From Phascolomyces articulosus (lineage: Eukaryota; Mucoromycota; Mucoromycetes; Mucorales; Lichtheimiaceae): a DNA stretch of 64,000 nt. The stretch spans positions 1,674,001-1,738,000 of the forward strand of contig JAIXMP010000003.1 in NCBI GenBank assembly GCA_025677815.1, written 5' to 3'. Within the stretch, counting starts at the first letter, position 1. Each line of letters opens with the position of its first letter. A program made the translations under genes and the position numbers. The notes beneath the pieces are model-generated. The model ran no database searches. It worked only from the letters and a program-made list of their open reading frames with translations, and was not told the DNA's origin. Below, piece by piece: positions 45,458-57,200 of this stretch.

Positions 45458-46972
45458 GATGGTAAAGATCTTGATAATTTTGACAATATAGAAAAATATG
45501 TTTAATAAATGAATGCTAAAAGTTTCAAGGTGAAGATGAAGAAAAAAACGCCTCCTCCAAACTTCATCCAATCCTTATTTTATATAGATTTTTTTTGGTA
45601 TAACAATCTAAACATATTTATACTAAATATTCGTGACGAGTTTTTAGTGTATTACTAGTTGGGAGACCTCGGAAATTGTTTTCAGTACATTTTTGATTAG
45701 TGTGGTGTATGACATTAAAAAGTTTACATGTTGATGCTACGCTTCCGTAAGTATACTATAAATATCAACTAAAATGGAAAACAACTTTTCTTAATTATAA
45801 AAAATAACTGGCAAAAAACATAGTATTACATTACAAAACGATGATCCGTTTATTGCACAGTATATCACGATTGGAAAAAATGAAAAAAGAAACAACGTAT
45901 ATGTCAAAGTAGTATAAACATAAAATGCCCCGTTATGTGTGGCTGTGTGGTTTGGAACTGCTAAATATACATAATCGCGTTTTATTTATAAAACAGGGAA
46001 CCGATTAATAACATGTAAACTCTCATGGGCCATTAAAAAGAAAATGGATATGAAAAGCATATATCAACAAGATTAGGACATCCCGTATTAAATACCTTGA
46101 TTAATCATCCTTATACTGCTATACAACCCTCGCTATCCTCATTGCTCGGAAAATTACTTAAAGAGATCTCCATTATAATCAACAAATGTAAAACGATCTA
46201 ATCGTTGGATGATAAAAATAGAAAAAATGAGTTTGCATAATAGGTCCTCGTCAAATTGGAATTAATTCCTAGATATTTTTAACTGAAGAGGAAAAATTCA
46301 TGATTAAATCATCAAAGTGTGAACTACTTTTCTGATGATTCTATTGCAACCTTGTGAGGACCTATTACAAAAATACAGGCTAGAACCCGTATAAATTTTT
46401 CTTGGGCTCTCATATTTTTTCCTTTTTAGTTAAAAATCAGTTTTCTCTCAGGATTTAATTATTTGCGACCTGGTGAAATGCCGTAAATTTTTATCTTCTG
46501 TACGAGGAATCATTTTTCCCGAATTTCCCAAGTGACATTGTTGTTTATTTTAATTGATGTCATGACCCCAATTGGATAAAAATAATACAAATAAAGGGCT
46601 ATTATTGATTATGCTTGGTATACTACCTATGTGTCATTTTATGGCAGATGTGCTTAGTTTCACCAATTAGTTTTTGTTATTTCTACTCATAATTACAATG
46701 AACTATCGTATACTTTAACTTATAGAACATCATTCAGATAAATAATATATATCATATTCTTTAATATATAAAAATATTGACAGGTAAATAAAAATGGAAA
46801 CATAAATATAAATAGCATGGTAAAGTGATAATGAATGGTATGTTTTTTATTGCTATATAATACCATGGACATAACAAATACTAGTAACAAGAAAAAAATG
46901 AGAAACATTTTTTTTGTTGGTTCGTAGTCTTGTCAGCTCAACTTTACTTTATTATACTATATATTTTTCGTT
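45458..46972. other. Intergenic region between the two precursor genes
   Basis: It holds the promoter of the short precursor, a TA-flanked inverted-repeat element (46241-46364) and the 3' flank of the large precursor. No other gene is supported. Confidence 0.55.
46241..46364. mobile_element. MITE-like inverted-repeat element
   Basis: TA-GGTCCTCG at the left (46241) is mirrored by GAGGACC-TA at the right (ending 46364). The outer match extends as TAATAGGTCCTC / GAGGACCTATTA, and weaker complementarity continues inward. Internal AATCATCA/TGATGATT forms a nested stem. The 124-bp size, terminal inverted repeats and TA borders fit a Tc1/mariner-type MITE. Confidence 0.5.
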
Positions 46973-48028
46973 TTATGGAGCGTGGCTATCTCGTTTACCA
47001 GCATGATTATCTCTGGTTACATGGTCATCCCTCTTATCAGGGTGATTGTCGCGAGTAACGTGTGTGTTGTCAGTGGCATGTTGGTCGCGCTTTCCAGCAT
47101 GGCTATCGTAGCCAGTTGCGTGCATATCTCGGGTGACGTGTGTGTTCTTGGTAGCGTGCATATCACCAGTGGCATGTGTATCTCTCTTACCAGCATGGCT
47201 GTCTCTGGTTGCATGGGAATCTCCAGTGGCATGTTGATCGCGCTTTCCAGCATGGCTATCGTAGCCAGTTGCGTGCATATCTCGGGTGACGTGTGTGTTC
47301 TTGGTAGCGTGCATATCACCAGTGGCATGTGTATCTCTCTTACCAGCATGGCTGTCTCTGGTTGCATGGGAATCTCCAGTGGCATGTTGATCGCGCTTTC
47401 CAGCATGGCTATCGTAGCCAGTTGCGTGCATATCTCGGGTGACGTGTGTGTTCTTGGTAGCGTGCATATCACCAGTGGCATGTGTATCTCTCTTACCAGC
47501 ATGGCTGTCTCTGGTTGCATGGGAATCTCCAGTGGCATGTTGATCGCGCTTTCCAGCATGGCTATCATAGCCAGTTGCGTGCATATCTCGGGTGGCGTGT
47601 GTATTCTTGGTAGCGTGCATATCACCAGTGGCATGTTGATCGCGTTTTCCGGCGTGGTTTTCTTTGGTTATGTGCAAATCTCGCTTTCCAGCATGGTTAT
47701 CTCTGGTTGCGTGGGCATCACCCGTGGCATGGTTGTCTCTTGCTTGAAAATTGCCTCCACCAGTTACATGAGTGTTTCCTCTCTTTGTCATATGGCTGTC
47801 CTTGGATATATGGCTGTCTCTTGCTTGAAAATTGCCTCCACCAGTTACGTGAGTGTTTCCTCTCTTCGTCATATGGCTATCCTTGGTTGCATGGTTGTCC
47901 CTCTTGGTTGCATGCCCATCGCCAGTTGCATGGACGTTCCTTTTCTCTACTGCAGGAGCGGCATTCACTGTTGATATTGCCAAGATGGCCAGCACAACAA
48001 ACAATGCAATCAAATTAAGACTACGCAT
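46973..48028 (-). CDS. Secreted His-rich repeat precursor with 15 Lys-Arg (Kex2-type) sites
   Basis: 351-aa single-exon ORF. The ATG at 48028 is chosen because it opens a signal peptide (MRSLNLIALFVVLAILAIST, then VNAAPAVEKR). An upstream in-frame ATG at 48118 would put 30 residues before it and lies close to the TATA box. The whole mature part is built of hexamers [D/N/E]-x-H-[A/V/M]-[T/G]-x, for example DQHATG, DSHATR, DMHATK and NTHVTR. About 48 histidines occur and no cysteines. Lys-Arg occurs 15 times, mostly as Gly-Lys-Arg. Cleavage after each would give peptides of 13, 19, 27, 32 and 33 residues, with the 19- and 32-mers alternating. Residues from the middle repeat as a 51-residue (153-bp) unit, almost identical at DNA level in three tandem copies starting (plus-strand marks) at 47087, 47240 and 47393, with a partial fourth. 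The layout is that of fungal Kex2-processed repeat proteins. Metal binding by the histidines is possible. Function is unknown. Confidence 0.82.
   Translation of the reverse strand: MRSLNLIALFVVLAILAISTVNAAPAVEKRNVHATGDGHATKRDNHATKDSHMTKRGNTHVTGGGNFQARDSHISKDSHMTKRGNTHVTGGGNFQARDNHATGDAHATRDNHAGKRDLHITKENHAGKRDQHATGDMHATKNTHATRDMHATGYDSHAGKRDQHATGDSHATRDSHAGKRDTHATGDMHATKNTHVTRDMHATGYDSHAGKRDQHATGDSHATRDSHAGKRDTHATGDMHATKNTHVTRDMHATGYDSHAGKRDQHATGDSHATRDSHAGKRDTHATGDMHATKNTHVTRDMHATGYDSHAGKRDQHATDNTHVTRDNHPDKRDDHVTRDNHAGKRDSHAP
47087..47641 (-). repeat. 153-bp tandem repeat inside the His-rich precursor
   Basis: The marker GCGCTTTCCAGCATGGCTAT starts at 47087, 47240, 47393 and 47546, exactly 153 bp apart. 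The next partial match starts near 47642, 96 bp on. Copies 1-3 look identical or nearly so by eye. The period is a multiple of three and of the protein's hexamer-plus-KR units, so gain or loss of units keeps the frame. Confidence 0.9.
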
Positions 48029-48097
48029 AAGAATATGTAATAAAAAAGGTGTTGGATAAAAAAGAAAGAAGAGGGAAAAAAATGCTAGCCTTTTATA

Positions 48098-48108
48098 TAT
48101 AGTTTTAT
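48098..48108 (-). promoter_or_regulatory. TATA box of the His-rich precursor
   Basis: On the minus strand CTATATATAAAAG lies about 70-80 bp upstream of the chosen ATG at 48028. This supports that start and a strong TATA promoter. Confidence 0.6.
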
Positions 48109-48119
48109 CATACCGCATC

Positions 48120-51100
48120 AGAGCCCTTTATATATTATTTCAAATCCCCTTGTGTTATGTTCACAAGATATCACATTTTTGTTCTGTAAAGCATTACACA
48201 ACAGCGATAAACACGCTCTTTTATTCGCTTGTCCGATCTATACGGAGATATATTGGATTTTTCCTAATACTTCGCGGGTGACATAATTTCATTTCGTGTA
48301 TGCAATAATTTTTAACCTTCGAGGTTTTCCTGTATATTTGTATTATAAAATGCGCGAAGTTAAAAAATCACCTTCAGTGAAATTGAAAATGCATGGGCGC
48401 GAAGTAATAGGAAAAATCCATTATATTTTTTGGTTAAACATCATTGTTCTTATGTTATACATTAGTAACCAGAAAGATTCTTAGCAATTATACCTCAATA
48501 TTTGCATACATATAAAAATCTTACCAGAGAGCTTTTTGACAACCCAGTGAAATAATAGGTGCTTTCAATTAATACCTAGGTCAGCAGGCTTAATCATCGT
48601 TAAGAATGTGCCATAAATTGATATTATGTATTAAAGATACAATTGAATTATTACAGTTTTACAAAAGTGCGTGATAATTAAAGAAATACAGGTTGACAAT
48701 GAAAGAAAACACTATATAATAGTCAATATCAACAAAAATTGGAAATTTTTCGCTGATGCGTGAAATAAATTGTGGCGTCGATGGTTTTTATAACGCTTTA
48801 CGTTACTAAAAATGGAGACGGTGGGAAATAAGAGAACTACTTGTAAAATAGTTACACAATCAAATTGTTCTGTATCATTTATATTATTTCCCTGATAGGT
48901 TACAAAAAAGGCCTGGCCAGTCTACTGTGGCATGAAATTTTTCTAATAGATAGACATATCAACAGTTTATGTAAATAGTGCATAATTGTTGCACATTGTA
49001 CATGCGAAAAGTGGGATTGGTTTTGCACAATAATAGAAAATGTGGAAAAAAAGCGAGGAGCGTTTCAATTTATTTGATTCATCGATCGACCTCTTTTAAA
49101 AAACGGTATATCACATATTTTTCTCAGTAGTACAAAGAAGCAAGGGTTATCTTTTCTGGATAAGTAGTACATAGTACGAATATTAGGTGCCACGCAAATC
49201 CAGTAAAATGCAGTTGTGTCACCAATAAAAATAAGGGGCGACAGATCAATATAAACTGAAGTATGACTGTTGAAGACATATTATTAATGATGTTGTAAGA
49301 AAAATCAGCAATCAACAAACTGTTTTGGATCAGATTTCATGTATTTTAAATATATAACTTGAGCCCTTTTCGCTCAAGTGACCATAATAGATAGATAAAC
49401 ATTTTAAATTTGTAGATTTATGCCACATATATAGAGATGATTTACGTAATGATAAAGTGACATCATGTTAATTTGTTTTCATGGTCTGTAAATAGCTCCG
49501 TCAGGAGCTTCTATTATTGCGCGCAGGTATTGCGGATATAAGGAAAAGTAGCAAGAGTGGCACCCAGGCAACCAACAAAGTTTATTCATCATATTATTCT
49601 AGATATCACTAGTTCTACATCATTATGTCTTCTAACCGATTTATCTTTAAAATGAATTAAGATACCGTTGTATTCAATATAGAAATTAAAGGCACCAAAT
49701 AAAATACTGATGCATATAATGCTAATTTGAATATAGCCTACCTTCATTAAACATCCTTACTCTAAATAGCTAATAAGCTGTAGTAAGTACATATCTTGTC
49801 TAAATATTTATGTATATGTTCGTCATATATACTACACTTGTATCGACCATTTTTTTTAAAAATGGAAAACATTTCTTATTTTATTTGTAATATCCGACCG
49901 GCACGTTTTTCATTTCTTTCTTTCTTGAATACCGTTTGTTGTATGGAAAGTAATAAGGTTATAAACAACACTCCGCTGGGGGAAAAAAAACCAAAACGAT
50001 GGTACACAACGCAGGAGGAATAACTGAGCTGCTTGTTTCACAGAATCCCAACTAAAGACCACTCGAGACATTGGTATTCTGGAACATAGCAAGAATATTG
50101 GATACCATATTGTATAAGTGTTTATTGTATCCTAGATACTATAAATAATAAGAATAAAAATACTATTCGCGGTTATCATTGATCATGATGACCTTCTTCC
50201 AATAAGGATAGGTCCGTGTTAATGCTTAGCTTGAAAACTATTCTAAATAAATTTGGTGAGATACTCATCGGGATGTCATGACTCATGTACGCGCCGGTAC
50301 TTTGGCGATGACAAATTATAATATTATCAATCCTTTCATAACCAACTATAAAAATATCAGAAAAGGTTCTTGCTTAGCAAAATCATCAACTGATCAAGAA
50401 GAAATGCCCGCTCAGAAACATAGAATATGCCATATTACTGGGCTCATTATAAATTCATTGTTTATTACCAGAAGAGTACTCTGCAGCGTTAAAAGTTATG
50501 ACATTATCTCTCTTCGGTGTGTTTTCAGTAAAATAATGACTGGAGAATAGGAACGAAGTCTCCGTAATATAAGAAGGTGATTGAGAGGTATATACCAACA
50601 AATATCACACGGTAATTACCTTGTATTATTATTACCCAAGTTTTTTTTTTGTTGTGACTCAAATATATGATCATGTAGGACGAATAGCCCGTTATTTTTC
50701 AGTGAACCCTGGCACCTTTGCGTTAATGGGAAAATAATATAATGTAAAAAAAACCGGTGATGTATAGATATACTATTCTATCAAATTACTTGCTGGGTTG
50801 CTATGATGTATAAAAGGAAAAACATCCAACAAGTTATCGATATCCAAAAAAAAAAAAAAAAAATACAGCACACATGATGTATACAAAAAAAAAGGGTCCC
50901 AAGAAATATTAATTGGAAGAAGAATATTATCAATTTTGTATCTGATAATAATGCTGTGCTACGTACAGTATTTGTCTGTTTAAGAAATGGAGAGGTATAT
51001 ATGTCTATATACTAGTAATAGAAAATATCGTTTCCATTTTCTTTACCTCCCCATATAGTAAAAAAGAAATACAAGAAGAAACACAGCCTTTATATATCGT

Positions 51101-51454
51101 TCCCCTCTTCATAACAATGGTTAATAACTAAGTCTTCTGTATCCAAAAAAAAAGAAACAAAAACATGTAAAACTAATTTGTAAAAAGAAAATGATTGATT
51201 GATTTATTTTTTTATTAAAATAATATGTATATATAGCAAAATTGAATGAGAAAAGAATATACCATGGCTTCGTAAAAAAAGATTATGAGTGTCAATGAGA
51301 AATGCACATGACATAGTAAAATAATATCTATAGAATGTTTGATGATATGAAAATGAAAAGATATGTATAATATAATATAGTATATACGTGAAAAAGATAT
51401 AATACAAATGAAAAGAAATAGTAATGGGATTAATAAAATAAAAAATTTAGCCAA
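48120..51454. other. Gene-poor region
   Basis: No gene is supported. A 90-codon plus ORF at 50278-50550 has a fairly protein-like composition but no domain or splice context. AGCTCCGTCAGGAGCT near 49494 is a small hairpin. The right edge holds the 3' flank of the sulfate permease. Confidence 0.5.
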
Positions 51455-54216
51455 TTATTTTTCAACCTTCTTTTCTTCATGATCAACATTGACATCGTTA
51501 GAAGGTGAATTATTGGAAGAAGTCAACGACGATGATGAAGTGTTCTGGCTTTCCGGAAGAATATGACGAGTACAGGATGCAACTACCGCTTCATGCATTG
51601 TAAAGAAAAAGTAGGGATAAACATCAAGTAGCTGTTCGTCATGGTGATGATACATATTATCGCATGACAATGCTGATTCGGTCTTGATAATAGTGTGATT
51701 TTGAACGTCGTTGATCATTTCAATCACGACTTGTTGTTCTTCTGCTTTTTTATTGTTAGTGGATGACTGTTGTTGCTGGTACTGTTGTTGATTATTACCA
51801 CAGTTATGACAATAACGAGAAGGAACAAGGATACCACCTTTATGTTCACCTTCTTCTTTCTGTCGCTTTTTGAGATCTGAACGGAATGGACCACCACGTT
51901 TGCGTTCTTGGGTACCAAAACCTCCAAACAATAATGCTTTTCGCACCATCAATGAATCGTTGATAACAAAGTACCAGGAAACAGGTTTACCGGCGTAACG
52001 TTCTGCTTCAAGAACAGCATCCTTGATACGGTCGATACCAGTATAATCCATTTGGTAAAAGCCAGTAAAATCCACAATCACCGCATGAAGCAACGGTTTA
52101 CTCATATCATTATCAGCAATTGTTTGTCGACCCACTTCATTCCAAAACCGGTCGCCCACTTTTTCGGCCAACGGTTTACCTCGACGTGTTGTGCGTTTGA
52201 TTTCGTCCAATAATCTTTGAGTAAAAAACAGGGAATTTTCAAAGACCATGCTTTCACGTGGTTGGAATGCAACGACACCAGGAGCAATGGGCTGTATATA
52301 TTGGCCAAGCATAGGATGGGTGAAAGAAACATATTTGCAATTGTTCTTGGTATCATTATGGATCCAGTCATCATCTCCGATGAGGTCGTTTCTTTTTAGT
52401 CCTAATTTCTCGCTTCTGCTATCGTCTTTTTCGCTACTATGACTTGCTTGCTGTTGATCTGCCATCCATGTTTTATTATCCAGGCGGCCTAAGAAAGCAT
52501 AATTGGGTCGAGCAGTACGATAGAGTTGAATAATAATGGTAAGACCGATAGTAATATATATACTGATATCAAGACGAGAGAAAAAGGCAACAAAAAAAGC
52601 GCATGCGAAAATAAAAAGTTCAGAAGGATGGACATTCCAAAAACGACGCCAAAATTTAGGCATGACAATAAGTTCAGTGACAGCATGAGCAATGACTGCG
52701 GCAAGACTTGCAACGGAAATAAACTGGAAAACGGGAGTAAGGGCGTATAGTGCCAAGACGACTATAACAGCAACAAAAATGTTGTACAAGGGTGTTTTGG
52801 CACCGCTCACGTTTGCAACAGCACTTCGACAAAAACTCCCAGTTGCTGGATAAGCAGAGAAAAAGGCACCGAACACATTGGTAATACCTAGAGATAAGAT
52901 TTCTTGATTGACATCAACTAGTAGAATAAAAATAAACGTTAGCATTGTTATATTATTAAAAAAAAGTCAAGAAAGAGAGTAAAACTTACTTCGATAGCCA
53001 GATCTTTTGCCCAAGGTGATAGCTACTGCGCATTGTTCTACAATAAGAAGAACTACCATACTTGGAAGATTCGATGCAACATGAGCAAAAAGACCTGTAT
53101 CAAACTTTGGGACAGCCATATTTTGGAAACCAGCAGGGACAGGGCCAATAATAGTAAATGAATGCTCACTGTGTTGTTCATAATCACTAAAGTGGACAAG
53201 TACCCAAGCCAAAAAGGTTGTAAAAATGAGACAAATGGCTTTGCGGCATACGCTAAAATAGTTTATTGCACGAGCACGGTTTGGGTATCGTTTGGCAAAA
53301 TATTCGCCTGCGTATTGGACACCGTATAGCCAAACCAAGGATAAAATACCAAAAACTGCATCATAGCTGGTATGTCGAATATTTTTTAAGATGTTGACAA
53401 GAATCATGAAAGGTGAATCTCGGGTGCTAACATGAACGCCTAATATTTTACCAAGTTGACTGATGACAATAGTGACGGCACTACCTGTCATTATACCTCC
53501 AAGGGCAGGTTGACTGATGAAATCGAATAAAAAGCCAAGTCGAAAAAAGCTGAGAGCAAGTGTAATAATACCGGAAAGAAAAGCCATTGTTACTGCGAAC
53601 TGTTGATCTGTCCAAACACCTGATTGATATTGTGGTGTACTCTGTACTGATGTAAGAACTTGGCTTAGGAAAAGTGCACTGATAGCAGTAGTGCCTATTA
53701 ATGGTGATTGTTTAATATGTTAATTATTATTATTATTATTTGAATAAGATGGCCACTGTGATTGTAGTATATTTATTACTAGTAATAAACAATTTGTGAA
53801 TATCATACCAATATTGATATCTTTTGAAGTTCCAACAAAGGGATATATAACAAGACCAACAAAACAAGAGTATAATCCAAATTCTGGTGGAAAACCAGCC
53901 AATTGAGCTAATAATAATAACATATTGTTAAGGAATGAGTTAGTCAATTTAATATTGTACAGCAATATTATATGTGTAATAGAGGTCATTATAAACTATT
54001 ACCGTAAGCTATAGCTTGGGGTACGATAATTGTTCCAACTGTAAGTCCACTAATAAGATCGTTCAATAACCATATCCAGTTGTAACTAGGTAACCATGAA
54101 ACTATGGGAAGCGTAGTGGAAAAATAAGATCCAGCATTTTTTGGTAGATTTCGTACTGTCGATCGTACTTGTTCGGTATATGTTGATGGTGGATTGTCAA
54201 CAAAAATTGATGACAT
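51455..54216 (-). CDS. SulP-family sulfate permease with STAS domain
   Basis: Plasma-membrane sulfate transporter of the Sul1/Sul2 type. Four exons: 54003-54216, 53809-53907, 52990-53694 and 51455-52917. They join in phase to 826 aa. The first membrane region carries the family signature in SGLTVGTIIVPQAIAYAQLA followed by GFPPEFGLYSC, which spans the exon 1/2 junction. Further motifs are GGIMTGSAVTIVISQLGKIL, then DVNQEILSLGITNVFGAFFS and YPATGSFCRSAVANVSGAKT, the conserved SulP core. About 12 hydrophobic spans can be read. The cytosolic C-terminal part from residue ~520 is a STAS domain (HAVIVDFTGFYQMDYTGIDR, then IKDAVLEAERYA). It is split by a long polar insert rich in Gln/Asn, as in other fungal permeases. 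It ends in a disordered Ser/Asn tail. It would supply sulfate for cysteine and methionine synthesis; regulation by a sulfur-sensing bZIP is expected but not visible. Confidence 0.92.
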
Positions 54217-57200
54217 GGTATACTATTGTTATAAATATTATAAAGAAGAAAAAAGACAAGTGAACTGATTTGATTTAACAATTTTGATTCTTTTATATAC
54301 TTCTTTTTTTCGCTAATAATAACTAATTAGGACTAATACTTAAACAAATGATGATTATATTATTTTTGTTATCGTCGATCCTTCTTATCAATGGGTGCAT
54401 GTCAGCATGTAGCAGGAGATATCTTTTTTTTTTTTTATAATTGAAGTTTTTTAACCGACATTTTCGGATTCATTATCAGCTGGCATCATATTGTCGTTTC
54501 ATATATAAACCATTCCGACGACGACGGAAAGCTCTTTTTTTTCACTGGGGATTTGGAAGAAGCGACCCGGGGGGAGGACTGGTTTTTTTTGGGGGGGATG
54601 AAGGGAGGGTGGTATCGAAAAGAAGATATTAAGAAAGGGAGAACCTTTCGTATATATATATTATATAAAAAGAAACGAATAAGCTGTAGTAGGCAAAGCT
54701 TAGAATAAGTGACTCCTTGGCTTTGTTGTATTTTAGGTAAGTACCAGTAATAGTTTGTCGTACGTGATGCGTGAGTTTCAAAATAAATAAGCTTATTTTC
54801 TATTTTTTTAAGTTCTCCTGAATTTTTTATAAGATAATAACACTGGACGATCTCCATCATAATCTCGTTGAGATATCTGAATGGATCTCTCACTTTATAC
54901 TAAATATATATATTATATTTTTATCTTTATAACCGTTATCTTTATTTAACTGGTTACTTTAGTACTTACGATAGCTAATGGTAACACATTTGGTCAAAAA
55001 AAAATTTTCCTCTTATCATTTGAAAGATAAGGTAATGATGATTTGACCAAAGGAAATCTTATAACAAATATATAATTAAGTTTAAAACCACGCGGGTTTA
55101 TATCTTTCCCACCAAACAAGTCGACTGATATTTTTTGATGAACTTTTTAAAAAATATTTTTCTTTAAAAATATGTTTATGATATAGTCCATTGTATTATG
55201 CTGTACAACAACAAACATGGAAGGAAGAAAAAAAAGGTTAAGGTTTAAAATATGTATTATTTTAACAATTTTTTAAGTACAAAAAAAACAAACCTTCGTT
55301 TCTTACGCAAGCCTACGCAACTATGCGTATCTATTATTGTCATTAGATATAGTCAGAATATTTAAGATCATCCTTTACTACTATAAATTATTCTTTTATA
55401 CAACTAAACGTTTTGCTATTATAATGATAAAACTTAAAAATGTTTTTGAAAAACAAACAAACACAGCATCGAAGGTCACCATTCCTTTCTTCTGGAAGGA
55501 GTACAGATAAAAGATTCAGCTTATCTTATTTTTGATGAAACGGTGATGATGGTCTGGTTAAGATAATGATATGATGACGGAAGGAGCCAAATAGAATTTT
55601 TATATTTCATATTGTTTGTTTGATCGTTTTTTAATCTTATTTAATCCTTTTCATCTAATATTTTAACAAACAAACAAGAGGATCATTTATCTCGTCTTTT
55701 TTTTTTTTCAACGCCAAATAGGTAATGTCTTATTCTGGTTATCAGCACTACTTGCTAATAAATAAGATAATATAATAAACCTGTTTTAAAAATAAGAGCT
55801 TTTTCACGGTTGTTTATATTATCATTCATATCCATTTGTTTATAGAAATTAAAACCAAAAAACGTTTATTATTAACACGTTGTTTATAGAACTATTGTTT
55901 ATTAATTTGGGTACGTGGATTCCCTTATTAAAAATGTGATATAATATTTGATAGTTTCTTTTACCCAAATATATTATTGACATAGCCAGTTGCAGTAATA
56001 TAAAAAAAATTGTATATCAAAACACTCAATACAAATTACTGCTAGCCAATAGGTAATTTTTTTTTAGTAATTCTCGGATTAACTCATTTATTTAGATTGT
56101 AAATTTGTAGTCTAATGCATAGTTGCACTTAAGGTTATTATCTTTTACCAATCCAGTGTATTCAGTGTCAAGTATATATAAAATAGAGAATCCCCTCCTC
56201 TTCTGTTTCAATGTCTATTATACTACAGATAACTTACATATAAAATACACACCATGTTGTTATTAGAAGTATCTTTTTTTCTAGATATGCACAGATCTTT
56301 TCCTGGTGTGATCTTATTTTAAGAATAGTCTGATATGCCATAAAAGTAATTATAAGGGGTGGCAGCTGTAGCATTATGTCTCGTTGCTAAGTATTTTGTC
56401 CTTGCTGATTTTTCTTTTCTCTTGAAATCCAAACAAAAGATTCAAGTTTTGCGGCACCATCTTCTGGCTAAAAGAACAGTAATAGTTTTTTTCTGTACTG
56501 GTAGTTACACATGAGTAAAAAAAAAAGATCAGGTCATCTTCTTTAACTGCTATATTCTGACTGTGCAATTTCCTCCATTCAATTAATATTATTATTCAAT
56601 TGAAATGATAGTGACCTATTACTTTTATTCATCAATAACGTTGCTTATAAAGGACATATATAACAGCTGTTGTGACCCTTCATAAATTCGTCCTTTGTAG
56701 TAGTCACTTTTTTACTATATCTTGGTTACCTGAACAGATATTTTTTTTTTAAAAAAATAATAATAACTATTTGTGTTGCTTGTAGTTTTATGGTCAAACT
56801 TTCCGTTAGTTCATATTTAGATATTTCAGCGAGATACGCGGGATGGTGGTCGAATTACGGTTGCTCTTATTTGTGCGACTCTTTTTCTACCGCTTTTCAT
56901 ATGCAATGGGTAGTATAGAAAGTATATCATAATATACCCAATCAATATTGAGTAATTGTAGGTGCGGTAGAATTTTGACCATATTCATTCGAGATTGAGC
57001 CATGCAAAGCTTTGATGGACAAACAATTAAGGTCAACATTATCGATAGACAAAAAAAAAGGCCGAAATATCATAATTCGCATACTTGTAACAACAATATT
57101 ATAGATACTGGAGCCTTGGTGAAGTTACTAGTGTCAACCCAATCGGTAAAGTGGTGTTGTATGAATCATCTTGAGAATCAACAAGGTGTAAAGAAATATA

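Noticed and set aside
47087..47641. Regular repeat considered as a CRISPR-like array
   Set aside because: Units are contiguous, lack unique spacers, keep the reading frame of a secreted protein, and the genome is eukaryotic.
46982..47974. Long plus-strand ORF (330 codons) and another minus-frame ORF (47017-47634) over the repeat gene
   Set aside because: Shadows of the 153-bp repeat: a stop-free unit in one frame stays stop-free when repeated. No leader or processing logic is present, whereas the chosen frame has a signal peptide and KR sites.
50278..50550. 90-codon plus ORF
   Set aside because: Composition is fairly protein-like but there is no domain, splice context or promoter signal.
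54486..54893. 135-codon minus ORF
   Set aside because: No recognisable domain; the C-terminal half comes from low-complexity purine/pyrimidine runs.
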